64,000 nucleotides of DNA. It comes from Methylibium sp965279545 (GTDB taxonomy: Bacteria > Pseudomonadota > Gammaproteobacteria > Burkholderiales > Burkholderiaceae_C). Below the pieces are notes generated by a model that was given only the letters and a program-made list of their open reading frames with translations, searched no databases and was not told the DNA's origin. The DNA lies in assembly GCF_965279545.1 (NCBI RefSeq), contig NZ_OZ257250.1, positions 1,798,001-1,862,000 on the forward strand. Direction: 5' to 3'. Every line of letters starts with the position of its first letter. The first letter of the stretch is position 1. A program made the position numbers and the translations under genes. Of this stretch, positions 35,862-43,873 are shown piece after piece.

Positions 35862-36677
35862 ATGGCATCACGAGGCTTTCGTCGCGCCCTGGCAGCGTGC
35901 CTGCTGCTGGCCGCCCCCTGGGCTCACGCCTTGGTGTTCGCAGTCAACGAGGGCGTGACCTACCGCGTGCCGAGCGACCAGATTGCCGCCAAGTACGCGG
36001 CCATCGCGGCCGACCTGTCGAAGCTGCTGAAGCAGCCGGTGACGATCGAGCCGGTCGGCGACTACCCGACACTGCGCAAACGCCTGGCCGAGAAGGCCTA
36101 CGACCTCGCGATGGTGCATCCGGCCCACCTGTCCATCGTCGCGATGAAGCAATCGGGCTACAAGCTCGTGGCGGTCACGAAAGGCTACGAGCAGTACAGC
36201 GCCAACTTCCTCGTCAAGGCCGACTCGCCGCTGAAGTCGCTGGTCGACGTGAAGGGTCTGCGCCTGGGTGCGCCGGACGAAGACTCGATCACGTCGTGGA
36301 TGGTGCGCGCTTCGCTGCGCGATGCGATCGGCGACCCCAAGGGCGTCGCTTTCACCTACACCCGCTACCAGGATGCGGTGCCCTTCTTCGTCGAGAACAA
36401 CCTCACCCACGTCGGTGCGACCGCGTCGTCGTCGGTCATCAAGGCCTGGCAGGCCAAGGGCGGCCGGGTGCTGTTCAAGTCCAGGCCGGTGCCGATCAAG
36501 CACGTGATCGCGAGCCCCGCGCTGACGGCCGAGCAGATCGGCATCGTGCGCGACTACCTGCTGTCGCTGGACGGCAGCGAGGAAGGCCGCAAGAAGCTCG
36601 AGCCGACCAAGTACCAGGGCTTTGCGACCTACGACGAAGCCGCCATGATGGCGATCGGCGTCTGGCTGGGGCTCTGA
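35862..36677 (+). CDS. PhnD-like phosphate/phosphonate-type periplasmic binding protein
   Basis: The 271-residue protein has a Sec signal ending near APWAHA and a PhnD-type periplasmic binding fold. Indicative segments are YPTLRKRLAEKAYDLAMVHP, LKSLVDVKGLRLGAPDEDS and YTRYQDAVPFFVENNLTHVG. PhnD-like proteins bind phosphite, phosphonate or related oxyanions, or serve as sensors. No ABC ATPase or permease gene is adjacent, so it is an orphan binding protein here and its ligand is open. It ends 19 bases before the pseudouridine synthase start. Confidence 0.85.
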   Translation: MASRGFRRALAACLLLAAPWAHALVFAVNEGVTYRVPSDQIAAKYAAIAADLSKLLKQPVTIEPVGDYPTLRKRLAEKAYDLAMVHPAHLSIVAMKQSGYKLVAVTKGYEQYSANFLVKADSPLKSLVDVKGLRLGAPDEDSITSWMVRASLRDAIGDPKGVAFTYTRYQDAVPFFVENNLTHVGATASSSVIKAWQAKGGRVLFKSRPVPIKHVIASPALTAEQIGIVRDYLLSLDGSEEGRKKLEPTKYQGFATYDEAAMMAIGVWLGL

Positions 36678-36696
36678 CGGCGAGCGCGCTCCTGGC

Positions 36697-37353
36697 GTGA
36701 ACCCGCCCGCCCGGTCCGCGCCAGCCGACGCACCGCGGGTGGTGTACCGCGACGAGCACCTGCTGGTGGTCGACAAACCCCCCGGATTGCTGGCCGTGCC
36801 GGGCCGCGGCACCCTGAAACAGGACTGCCTCGCAGCGCGCCTTCAGGCGCTGTGGGCCGACACGCTGGTGGTGCACCGCCTCGACCAGGCCACGTCGGGC
36901 CTGATGGTGTTCGCGCGCAGCCCCGCGGTGCAACGCTGCCTGAGCATGGCGTTCGAGCGGCGCGAGGTCATCAAGCGCTACGTTGCGGTGGTCTGGGGCC
37001 GCGTCGAAGCTCCGCAGGGCTGCATCGATTTGCCGCTGCGGGCCGACTGGCCGAACCGGCCCCGGCAACAGGTCGACCGCGAACAGGGCAAGCCGTCCTG
37101 CACGCGCTGGCACGTCCTGTCACACCACGCCGCCGGCGAGACCACGCGGCTCGAACTCGAGCCGCAGACCGGCCGCACCCATCAATTGCGCGTGCATCTG
37201 TGGGCAATCGGGCACCCGATCGTCGGCGATACGCTCTATGGCGCGGCAGAGCAAATGCCTGCAACCCGCCTGTTGCTGCATGCGAGCGAACTCGCCTTTG
37301 CGCACCCGGTGTCGGGCGCGCCATTGCACTTCGCATTGGCAGCGCCCTTCTAG
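36697..37353 (+). CDS. rluA: RluA-family pseudouridine synthase
   Basis: The 218-residue protein is a stand-alone RluA-type catalytic domain without an S4 domain, the layout of RluA, which modifies 23S rRNA U746 and tRNA U32. The active-site motif is HRLDQATSGLMVFA, with the catalytic Asp. Also present are VDKPPGLLAVPGRG and LEPQTGRTHQLRVHL. The start is GTG 36697 (MNPPARSAPADAP); no ATG fits upstream of the conserved core. Assignment to RluA rather than another family member rests on size and the ATSG motif. Confidence 0.85.
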   Translation: MNPPARSAPADAPRVVYRDEHLLVVDKPPGLLAVPGRGTLKQDCLAARLQALWADTLVVHRLDQATSGLMVFARSPAVQRCLSMAFERREVIKRYVAVVWGRVEAPQGCIDLPLRADWPNRPRQQVDREQGKPSCTRWHVLSHHAAGETTRLELEPQTGRTHQLRVHLWAIGHPIVGDTLYGAAEQMPATRLLLHASELAFAHPVSGAPLHFALAAPF

Positions 37354-37440
37354 GGCACCGTGAAGCATGGCGGCGCGCTGCGACGCCGCCAGCGGGCCCG
37401 GCGGTCGAGATGAGCCAGCCCGCTCGCCAGGTCCTTCCGG

Positions 37441-37746
37441 TCAGGCCTTCTTCGCGTAGGCGCTGCACCAGCCAGCGGCCGCCACCTGCTTGCCGGCGAA
37501 CAGCGGGCAGTTGCCGGTCGCATCACCTGCCTTGCCCTGGAAAAGCTGGCAGTTGGCGCACTTTTGACCGGCCGCATAGGTCTTGAACTTAGCCTTGTCG
37601 GCCTTGGTGGCGTCTTGCACATAGCCGAGCGCCACGGCCTGAGCGTCCTTCTCGTCGAGCTTGGTCTGGGCTTGCGCGTGGCGAGCCGCCAGCACGGCGA
37701 GGCCGGCGGCGGGAATCCATTGGATGAACTGGCGTCGGGCTGTCAT
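37441..37746 (-). CDS. hip: High-potential iron-sulfur protein (HiPIP)
   Basis: HiPIPs are small periplasmic [4Fe-4S] electron carriers, known in purple phototrophs and in some respiratory beta-proteobacteria. This one has 101 residues. The N-terminus MTARRQFIQWIPAAGLAVLA has the twin-arginine pattern expected for export of a folded cluster protein, cut near AQAQ. The four cluster cysteines are Cys63, Cys66, Cys80 and Cys94 (KCANCQLFQG, GNCPLFAGK, GWCSAY). It is convergent with rluA. No partner cytochrome is adjacent, so its redox partners are elsewhere. Confidence 0.95.
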   Translation of the reverse strand: MTARRQFIQWIPAAGLAVLAARHAQAQTKLDEKDAQAVALGYVQDATKADKAKFKTYAAGQKCANCQLFQGKAGDATGNCPLFAGKQVAAAGWCSAYAKKA

Positions 37747-37930
37747 CGAAGTCTCCTGATGGGAACGGGTTGCATACGGCGTCGCACCGATCGGATCCGG
37801 CGGACCCTGCATGCTAAGAACCTGCCCTGACATTTTGCCCGCTCGGATCGCAAACCCCGGCAATTCCAGACGGAGTGCGAATCGCTCGCGTCTGGCCGCG
37901 ACGCGTGTCCTCCGGTGGCGTTGGCAGGCC

Positions 37931-38191
37931 CTAGCTTTCGTCGCTCGGCATCCCCCCGCTCGACGCCGGCTGCACGCACACCCGGATGCCAGGAACCGTG
38001 ACGACCTGGCCGGCCCTCAGCTTGGCGCCGCGGCGGAGCTCGTCCCGGCCGTCGACCCGCACCTTGCCTGCTTGGATCAAGGCCTTGGCAGCGCCGCCGC
38101 TGTCGGCCAGGCCCGTGGCCTTGAGCAGGGCATCGAGGGTGATGAACTCGCCTCGCAACACGAAGGCCATGGTCTGCATGCCGCCGCTCAT
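37931..38191 (-). CDS. S4-domain RNA-binding protein (YbcJ-like)
   Basis: The 86-residue protein is essentially one S4 RNA-binding domain: ITLDALLKATGLADSGGAAK, then LIQAGKVRVDGRDELRRGAK and LRAGQVVTV. It matches the YbcJ/YaaA-type small S4 proteins. The chosen start (ATG 38191) overlaps the selD stop as ATGA; internal ATG codons exist at positions 5 and 8. Coupling to selD suggests a shared role in tRNA selenation, which is only an inference from position. Confidence 0.85.
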   Translation of the reverse strand: MSGGMQTMAFVLRGEFITLDALLKATGLADSGGAAKALIQAGKVRVDGRDELRRGAKLRAGQVVTVPGIRVCVQPASSGGMPSDES

Positions 38192-39228
38192 GCGAAGCGC
38201 ACGCCCGGCGTGCCGGCGCGCAGGTGGCCGATCGCCGCTGCCGCCGCGAAGCCGGCCCGAAGGAAGCAGGCCAGCACCGCGTCGAGCGCGGCCGGCGCGC
38301 AGGACACCAGGAGGCCGCCGCTGGTCTGCGGGTCGGTGATCAGGGCACGTTGCCAGGGCTCGGCCGCCTGGCCGAGGTGCACCTGTTCGCCATACCCGGC
38401 CCAGTTGCGCGCCGAGGCGCCGGTGACGATGCCCTCCTGCGCATACGTTTTGGCGATGCCGATCCAGGGCACCGCCGCGAGATCGACCTCGGCCGCGAGC
38501 CCCGAGCCGCGACAGACCTCGAGCAGATGGCCGGCCAGCCCGAAGCCGGTGACATCGGTCATCGCGTGCACACCGTCCAGCGCTCCGAGTTCGCTGCCGA
38601 CCCGGTTGAGCTGGGTGGTCAGGCGCAGCATCTCGGCGTAGCCCGCGGCATCGAGCCGGCCCTTCTTCAGCGCCGCCGAAAGCACGCCGACGCCGAGCGG
38701 CTTGCCGAGCACGAGCACGTCGCCGGCCTGCGCGTCGGCATTGCGGCGCACGCGCTCCGGGTGCACGAGGCCCAGGGCGACCAGGCCGTAGATCGGCTCC
38801 GGCACGTCGATCGAATGGCCCCCGGCGATCGGGATGCCGGCCTCGCGGCATACGCTCGCGCCGCCTTCGAGGATGCGGCCGATCACCGCCAGCGGCAGCT
38901 TGTCCAGCGGCATGCCGACCAGGGCCAGCGCCAGGATCGGCGTGCCGCCCATCGCGTAGACGTCGGAGATCGCGTTGGTCGCCGCGATGCGACCGAAGTC
39001 GAAGGGCTCGTCGACAATCGGTGTGAAGAAGTCGGTGGTCGCGACCAGTGCCTGGCTGTCGTTGAGGCGGTAGACCGCCGCGTCGTCGGCGGTTTCGGTG
39101 CCGACCAGCAGCTCGGGCGGGATCAGCCCCGCCGGCGTGCGCGACAGGATGTCGGCCAGCACGCCGGGCGCGATCTTGCAGCCGCAGCCGCCACCGTGCG
39201 AGAAGGAAGTGAGACGGATGGATTCCAT
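38188..39228 (-). CDS. selD: Selenide, water dikinase (selenophosphate synthetase)
   Basis: SelD makes selenophosphate from selenide and ATP, the selenium donor for selenocysteine and for 2-selenouridine in tRNA. The product has 346 residues. The catalytic segment SHGGGCGCK holds Cys15 and Lys18, aligning with Cys17 and Lys20 of E. coli, so this is a cysteine and not a selenocysteine form. The ATP-binding region includes DDAAVYRLND and AISDVYAMGGTP. It is divergent from selU with 39 bases between starts and overlaps the S4 gene. The longer open frame upstream lies antisense to selU and is rejected. Confidence 0.96.
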   Translation of the reverse strand: MESIRLTSFSHGGGCGCKIAPGVLADILSRTPAGLIPPELLVGTETADDAAVYRLNDSQALVATTDFFTPIVDEPFDFGRIAATNAISDVYAMGGTPILALALVGMPLDKLPLAVIGRILEGGASVCREAGIPIAGGHSIDVPEPIYGLVALGLVHPERVRRNADAQAGDVLVLGKPLGVGVLSAALKKGRLDAAGYAEMLRLTTQLNRVGSELGALDGVHAMTDVTGFGLAGHLLEVCRGSGLAAEVDLAAVPWIGIAKTYAQEGIVTGASARNWAGYGEQVHLGQAAEPWQRALITDPQTSGGLLVSCAPAALDAVLACFLRAGFAAAAAIGHLRAGTPGVRFA

Positions 39229-39267
39229 GACGCAAGTGTCGATCAAACCGAACCGGGTCGCCCGGCG

Positions 39268-40311
39268 ATGAGCCACCGCCCGACGACCGTCGATGACCTC
39301 GCCGGCTTCGATGCCGTGATCGACGTGCGCTCGCCGGCCGAGTTCGCGCTCGACCACATCCCGGGCGCGATCAACTGCCCGGTGCTCGACGACGAGGAGC
39401 GCCGCATTGTCGGCACGCTCTACGTGCAGGTGTCGGCCTTCGAGGCGCGCAAGCTCGGCGGCGCGATGGTCGCGCGCAACATCGCCTGCCATCTGGACAC
39501 GGCGTTCCACGACCGGCCGAAGGGGTGGCGACCGCTGCTGTACTGCTGGCGCGGCGGCATGCGCAGCGGCAGCTTCGTGACCTGGATGCGCCTGGTCGGC
39601 TGGGATGCGCAGCAATTGCAGGGCGGCTACAAGGCCTGGCGCGCGCATGTCATCGCGCGCATCGCGGCGCTGGCGCCGACGCTGCCGCTGCGCGTGCTGT
39701 GCGGACCGACCGGCAGCGCCAAGACACGGGTGCTGCAGGCGCTCGGTGCGCTGGGCGAACAGGTGCTCGACCTCGAGGAGCTGGCCGCGCACCGCGGCTC
39801 CGTGCTCGGCTCGCTGCCCGGCACCGAGCAGCCATCACAGAAGGCCTTCGAGACGCGGCTGGCCACTGCGTTCGCCGGCTTTGATCTGGCGCGCACGGTC
39901 TGGGTCGAGGCCGAAAGCCGCAGGATCGGCCGCGTCAGCCTGCCCGATGCGCTGCTGACGCGGCTGCGTGCCAGCCCGGCGGTTCAGATCGAGGCCACGG
40001 CCGAGGCCCGGCTCGCCTACCTGCTGCGCGACTATGCCTGGCTCGGCGACGACCCCCAGCGCCTGGCCGACAAGCTCGGCCTGCTGAAGGGCATGCTCGC
40101 CAACGAGACGCTGGCGCAGTGGCAGGCCTGGGCACTGGCGCTCAAGCTGCCGCCGCTGTTCGAGGCGCTGATGACGCAGCACTACGACCCGCTGTACGCC
40201 CGCTCGCAGGGTCGCCATTTCGAGCAGCTGGGCGGTGCGCGTCGCATCGCGACGGACGACCTGTCGCAAGCCGGTATCGCCGCTCTGGCGAAGCGCATCG
40301 CCGCCGGCTGA
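39268..40311 (+). CDS. selU: tRNA 2-selenouridine synthase
   Basis: SelU (MnmH, YbbB) replaces the sulfur of 2-thiouridine at wobble position 34 with selenium, using selenophosphate from SelD. The product has 347 residues. The rhodanese domain carries the catalytic Cys93 in LLYCWRGGMRSGS, and a P-loop domain follows with CGPTGSAKTRVL. The start ATG 39268 (MSHRPTTVDDLAGFDAVIDV) fits the family; the frame is open upstream across selD antisense. Divergence from selD makes a shared control region of 39 bases. Only these selenium genes are visible; selA, selB and selC are not in the window. Confidence 0.95.
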   Translation: MSHRPTTVDDLAGFDAVIDVRSPAEFALDHIPGAINCPVLDDEERRIVGTLYVQVSAFEARKLGGAMVARNIACHLDTAFHDRPKGWRPLLYCWRGGMRSGSFVTWMRLVGWDAQQLQGGYKAWRAHVIARIAALAPTLPLRVLCGPTGSAKTRVLQALGALGEQVLDLEELAAHRGSVLGSLPGTEQPSQKAFETRLATAFAGFDLARTVWVEAESRRIGRVSLPDALLTRLRASPAVQIEATAEARLAYLLRDYAWLGDDPQRLADKLGLLKGMLANETLAQWQAWALALKLPPLFEALMTQHYDPLYARSQGRHFEQLGGARRIATDDLSQAGIAALAKRIAAG

Positions 40312-40351
40312 CTCGGAGCGTGCCGGTCCGCCCGGGAAGGCGAAACGCGCG

Positions 40352-40846
40352 TCAGGCGCCTGGCTGCTTGGCGCCGCTGTGGATCGGATCGACCCACGGC
40401 ACCGTCTGCGGCTTCTCGACCGCTTCGATGTCGAGGTTGACCACGGTGGCCTCGCCGTCGCTGCGCACCAGCACGCATTCGAGCGTCTCGTCGCGGCTGG
40501 CATTGATCTCCTGGTGCGGCACGAAGGGAGGCACGTAGATGAAGTCGCCGGGCCCGGCCTCGGCAGTGAACTCGAGCCGCTCGCCCCAGCGCATGCGCGC
40601 ACGCCCCTTGACGACGAAGATCACGCTCTCGAGCGGGCCATGGTGGTGGGCACCGGTCCTCGCGTTGGGATGGATGTGCACGGTGCCGGCCCACAGCTTC
40701 TGCGCACCGACACGCGCGAAGGTGATCGCTGCCTTGCGGTCCATGCCCGGTGTCTGCGCCGTGTTCGGGTCGAGTTGACCGGCCGGGATCACGCGCACGC
40801 CGTCGTGCTGCCAGCGGTGCGGGTCGTGGGAATCGGCAAGGCCCAT
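40352..40846 (-). CDS. Cupin-domain protein
   Basis: The 164-residue protein is a single cupin barrel. The metal-binding motifs are visible: HIHPNARTGAHHHGPLESVI (motif 1, several His and a Glu) and PGDFIYVPPFVPHQEIN (motif 2, His). The best general description is a small metal-binding cupin; it could be an enzyme or a sensor. It lies convergent to selU and divergent from cspA. No operon partner is seen. Confidence 0.82.
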   Translation of the reverse strand: MGLADSHDPHRWQHDGVRVIPAGQLDPNTAQTPGMDRKAAITFARVGAQKLWAGTVHIHPNARTGAHHHGPLESVIFVVKGRARMRWGERLEFTAEAGPGDFIYVPPFVPHQEINASRDETLECVLVRSDGEATVVNLDIEAVEKPQTVPWVDPIHSGAKQPGA

Positions 40847-40901
40847 GCGGTGCTCCAGCGTGTTGCAGCAGTGAAACGGATTGTGGCGTCATGGCGGCGC
40901 C

Positions 40902-40930
40902 CTGGCATGAGCAGCGCAATCAGCTACACT
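40902..40930 (+). promoter_or_regulatory. Possible cspA promoter
   Basis: CTGGCA (40902-40907) and TACACT (40925-40930) are 17 bases apart. Transcription from here would give cspA an untranslated leader of about 160 bases, which is the long leader expected for cold-shock genes. The match to consensus is moderate. Confidence 0.35.
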
Positions 40931-41050
40931 CTCCTCCGTAGATATACGCAAGATCGCGGTTCTTAGGTGTTTGCTCAATCCGGTCGGCGGTTCTCGTCGA
41001 CTGTCTGGTTTGTCTCCCCCAGGTAACGTTTCTTGAGTGTCTCTGCATGA

Positions 41051-41079
41051 GCACGGCATGTTGCCGTGCCTTACTTTTT
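41051..41079 (+). promoter_or_regulatory. Hairpin plus U-run in the cspA leader
   Basis: GCACGGCA and TGCCGTGC form a perfect 8-bp stem with a TGT loop, followed by CTTACTTTTT. It ends 17 bases before the cspA ATG and next to its ribosome-binding site (CAGGA). It looks like an attenuator or thermosensitive leader element of cspA and not like the end of another gene. Confidence 0.5.
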
Positions 41080-41096
41080 GATCGACAGGAACGTAT

Positions 41097-41306
41097 ATGA
41101 GCGTGCAAACCGGCACCGTGAAGTGGTTCAACGAAGCCAAGGGCTTTGGATTCATCGCCCAGGACGGCGGTGGCGCCGATGTCTTCGCGCACTTCCGCGA
41201 CATCCAAGGCGCGGGCTTCAAGACGCTGCAGGAAAACCAGCGCGTCGAGTTCGAAGTGAAGCAAGGCCAGAAGGGCCCGCAAGCTGCGAACATTCGCCCG
41301 CTGTAA
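41097..41306 (+). CDS. cspA: Cold-shock protein CspA family
   Basis: The 69-residue protein is a single cold-shock domain that binds single-stranded RNA and DNA and acts as an RNA chaperone. RNP1 is KGFGFI in GTVKWFNEAKGFGFIAQD and RNP2 is VFAHF, where the family usually has VFVHF. CAGGA lies seven bases before the ATG. The gene has a long leader with a hairpin and ends in a UUCG-loop terminator, so it is a single-gene unit. Which csp paralogue it is cannot be said. Confidence 0.96.
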   Translation: MSVQTGTVKWFNEAKGFGFIAQDGGGADVFAHFRDIQGAGFKTLQENQRVEFEVKQGQKGPQAANIRPL

Positions 41307-41330
41307 ATCAGCGAGCTCGATGCTCCATTG

Positions 41331-41356
41331 AAAACGCGGCTTCGGCCGCGTTTTTT
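41331..41356 (+). terminator. Intrinsic terminator after cspA
   Basis: AAAACGCGGC and GCCGCGTTTT pair perfectly around a stable TTCG tetraloop, with further T residues after the stem. It lies 24 bases after the cspA stop. Confidence 0.9.
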
Positions 41357-41425
41357 CTTGCCCGTGCGCGCGGGGCCGTGGCGGCAGACCGCCCCAGAAT
41401 CGCCCCCTTGCCAGACGCCACCACC

Positions 41426-42754
41426 ATGCCCAATCCGCGTCCCCCCTACTGCGCGATCGATTTCGGTACCTCCAACTCGGCCATCGCGATCCCCGCAGCC
41501 GGCGGGGGCACGCGGCTCGTCGCGCTCGAAACCGGCGAACCCACCATGCCGACGGCGGTGTTCTACTTTGCCGAACACGAGTCGCTGCCGCCCGGGGCGG
41601 AGCCGCCGCGCGCCTTCGGGCGTGCCGCGGTCGCGGCCTATGTGGACGGCTACGACGGGCGACTGATGCGCTCGATGAAGAGCATCCTCGGCTCCAGTCT
41701 GGTCGAGCAGAGCACCGACGTCGGCGGCGGTCATGCGGTGAAGTACCTCGACGTCATCACCGGCTACCTGCGCCATCTGCGGCATGCGGCCGAAACGGCG
41801 CTGGGGACGCCGATCGCGCATGCCGTGATCGGCCGGCCGGTCTTCTTCGTCGACGGCGACGCGCAGCGCGATGCCGAGGCCCAGGCCTCGCTCGAGGCCG
41901 CCGCGCGCGCGGTGGGTCTGCGCGAGGTGGTGTTCCAGTACGAGCCGATCGCGGCCGCCTTCGACTACGAGCGCCAGGCAGCCCACGAGCAGTGCGTGCT
42001 GGTGGCGGACATCGGCGGCGGCACCTCCGACTTCTCGCTGGTGCGCGTGGGGCCCGACCGGATGCACCGGCCGGACCGCAAGGACGACATCCTCGCCAGC
42101 CACGGCGTGCACGTCGCCGGCACCGACTTCGACCGCCGCATCGAACTTGCCACCCTCCTTCGCGAACTCGGCTGCGGCGCCTTCGGCCCGGCCCGCGGCG
42201 ACGTGCCGCCTCGGGAGGTGCCGAGCGCGGTCTACTTCGACCTCGCGACCTGGCACCTGATCAACACCGTCTACCAGCCGGCGCGCGTCGCCGAGCTCAA
42301 GCACATGGCGAGCTTCTACGCCGACCCACGCCATCACCGCCGCCTGATGCGCGCGGTGACCGAGCGGCTCGGGCACGAACTGCTGGCGCGTGCCGAGGCC
42401 GCGAAGATCGCGGTGGCCGACGGCGCCGGCACGCGGGTCGACCTCGGCATCGTCGAGCCGGGTCTGGCGGTCTCGCTGGAGGCGTCGCAGGCCACCGCGG
42501 CGATCGAAGCCGACGTGGAGCGCATCGTCGATGCCGCGCGCGAGACGGTGCGGCAGGCCGGCTCACGCGCAGCGTCGGTGGATGCGCTCTACTTCACCGG
42601 CGGCTCGACCGGCCTCGCGCTGCTGACGGAGCGCCTCGCCGCGGCGTTTCCAGGCGCACAGGCCGTGCGCGGCGACCGGCTCGCCAGCGTGGCGACCGGA
42701 CTGGGCCTGCACGCGCAACGCTGGTTCGCCGCCGCGCACCAGGCGCAGCGCTGA
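41426..42754 (+). CDS. Hsp70-like chaperone of the YegD type
   Basis: The 442-residue protein has the Hsp70/actin ATPase fold without a full substrate-binding domain, as in YegD. Nucleotide-binding signatures are CAIDFGTSNSAIAIP (phosphate 1), VLVADIGGGTSDFSL (phosphate 2) and ALYFTGGSTGLALL (adenosine). The connecting motif FQYEPIAAAFDYE is the Hsp70 hallmark EPxAAA. No J-protein or exchange factor gene is adjacent. It follows the cspA terminator by about 70 bases; both may belong to stress responses but are separately transcribed. Confidence 0.92.
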   Translation: MPNPRPPYCAIDFGTSNSAIAIPAAGGGTRLVALETGEPTMPTAVFYFAEHESLPPGAEPPRAFGRAAVAAYVDGYDGRLMRSMKSILGSSLVEQSTDVGGGHAVKYLDVITGYLRHLRHAAETALGTPIAHAVIGRPVFFVDGDAQRDAEAQASLEAAARAVGLREVVFQYEPIAAAFDYERQAAHEQCVLVADIGGGTSDFSLVRVGPDRMHRPDRKDDILASHGVHVAGTDFDRRIELATLLRELGCGAFGPARGDVPPREVPSAVYFDLATWHLINTVYQPARVAELKHMASFYADPRHHRRLMRAVTERLGHELLARAEAAKIAVADGAGTRVDLGIVEPGLAVSLEASQATAAIEADVERIVDAARETVRQAGSRAASVDALYFTGGSTGLALLTERLAAAFPGAQAVRGDRLASVATGLGLHAQRWFAAAHQAQR

Positions 42755-42841
42755 CCCTTGCTCCCGCAGGCAGTGCGGTGCTAGCCTGCGCGGGCCTCGG
42801 CAGCTCAACGGGGCAAGCCTGCCCTTCACCCAGGAGACCCC

Positions 42842-43243
42842 ATGAACTTCTTCCAGCAGTTCGGCCCGCTGCTCGGCCGCATCCTGATCGCCGCGCTCTT
42901 CATCCCCGCCGGTCTCGGCAAGCTCGCGGGTTTCGAAGGCACGGTCGGCTACATCGCCGCCCAGGGCCTGCCGCTGCCGGCCCTTGGCGCAGCGGGCGCC
43001 ATCGCCGTGGAAGTGGGGGGCGCGCTCGCGCTGCTGCTCGGCTACAAGGCGCGCTGGGCAGCGCTGGTGCTCGCGCTCTTCACGCTCGTCACCGCCTTCG
43101 TCTTTCACAACTTCTGGGCCGCGCCGGCAGACCAGCAGATGGCCCAGAGCATCAACTTCTACAAGAATCTGGCGATCGCCGGAGGCTTGTTGTTCGTGGT
43201 GGCCTTCGGCGCCGGACCGAAGGCGCTCGACAAGGCCGGTTGA
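42842..43243 (+). CDS. DoxX-family membrane protein
   Basis: The 133-residue protein has four predicted membrane helices in the DoxX pattern: LLGRILIAALFIPAGLGKLA, then VGGALALLLGYKARWAALVL, FTLVTAFVFHNFW and IAGGLLFVVAFGAG. Proteins of this family are inner-membrane redox or stress-linked components with varied roles. A good ribosome-binding sequence (CAGGAGA) precedes ATG 42842. It precedes the chromate transporter pair by 39 bases and may be co-transcribed with it. Confidence 0.88.
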   Translation: MNFFQQFGPLLGRILIAALFIPAGLGKLAGFEGTVGYIAAQGLPLPALGAAGAIAVEVGGALALLLGYKARWAALVLALFTLVTAFVFHNFWAAPADQQMAQSINFYKNLAIAGGLLFVVAFGAGPKALDKAG

Positions 43244-43282
43244 AGCCAAGGCGCGGTGCGGCCGGCGACTACCATCGCTCGC

Positions 43283-43873
43283 ATGCATCCCGATGACCCC
43301 GAGCTCCTTGCACGCCCGGCCTCCTGCACCGAACTCTTCACCGCCTTCACCGGCCTCGCGCTGCAGGGCTTCGGCGGCGTGCTGGCGGTCGCCCAGCGCG
43401 TGCTGTGCGATGACAAGCGCTGGCTGACCAAGGCCGAATTCCTCGAGTCCCTCGCGCTCGCCCAGGTGCTGCCCGGGCCCAATGTCTGCAACCTGTCGCT
43501 GATGGTGGGCGACCGCTACTTCGGCACGCGCGGCGCCTTCGCCGCCCTGGCCGGCATGATGGCCGTGCCGCTGCTCATCGTGCTGGCGGCCACCATGCTC
43601 TATGCCCAGTTCGCCGGCCATCCGCTGGTGGCCGGTGCGCTGCGCGGCATGGGTGCCGTCGCGGCCGGCATGATCATCGGCACGGCGCTCAAGCTGGCCG
43701 CACCGCTGCGCGACAGCCCCCTCGGCCTGCCGACGCTGGCCGGACTGGGTGCGACCTGCTTCGCAGCGATCGCGTTGCTGCACTGGCCACTGGTCTGGGT
43801 GCTGCCGGCGCTGGGCTTGCCGGCCTGTGCGCTGGCGTGGAGGCGCCTCGCTACCGTGGAGGAGCCGGCATGA
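43283..43873 (+). CDS. Chromate transporter, N-terminal-type half (short-chain ChrA)
   Basis: Short-chain ChrA proteins come in pairs, each with one CHR domain, and together make a chromate efflux antiporter. This 196-residue half has the signature TAFTGLALQGFGGVLAVAQR and FLESLALAQVLPGPNVCNLS, and about six membrane helices. ATG 43283 is favoured; a GTG at 43256 is possible. Its stop overlaps the start of the second half (ATGA). Chromate as substrate is a family inference; many relatives have not been tested. Confidence 0.9.
   Translation: MHPDDPELLARPASCTELFTAFTGLALQGFGGVLAVAQRVLCDDKRWLTKAEFLESLALAQVLPGPNVCNLSLMVGDRYFGTRGAFAALAGMMAVPLLIVLAATMLYAQFAGHPLVAGALRGMGAVAAGMIIGTALKLAAPLRDSPLGLPTLAGLGATCFAAIALLHWPLVWVLPALGLPACALAWRRLATVEEPA

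Noticed and set aside
37368..37391. 8-bp hairpin between rluA and hip as a bidirectional terminator
   Set aside because: The stem TGGCGGCG/CGCCGCCA has a large loop and no T-run on either side, so chance in GC-rich DNA is a fair explanation.
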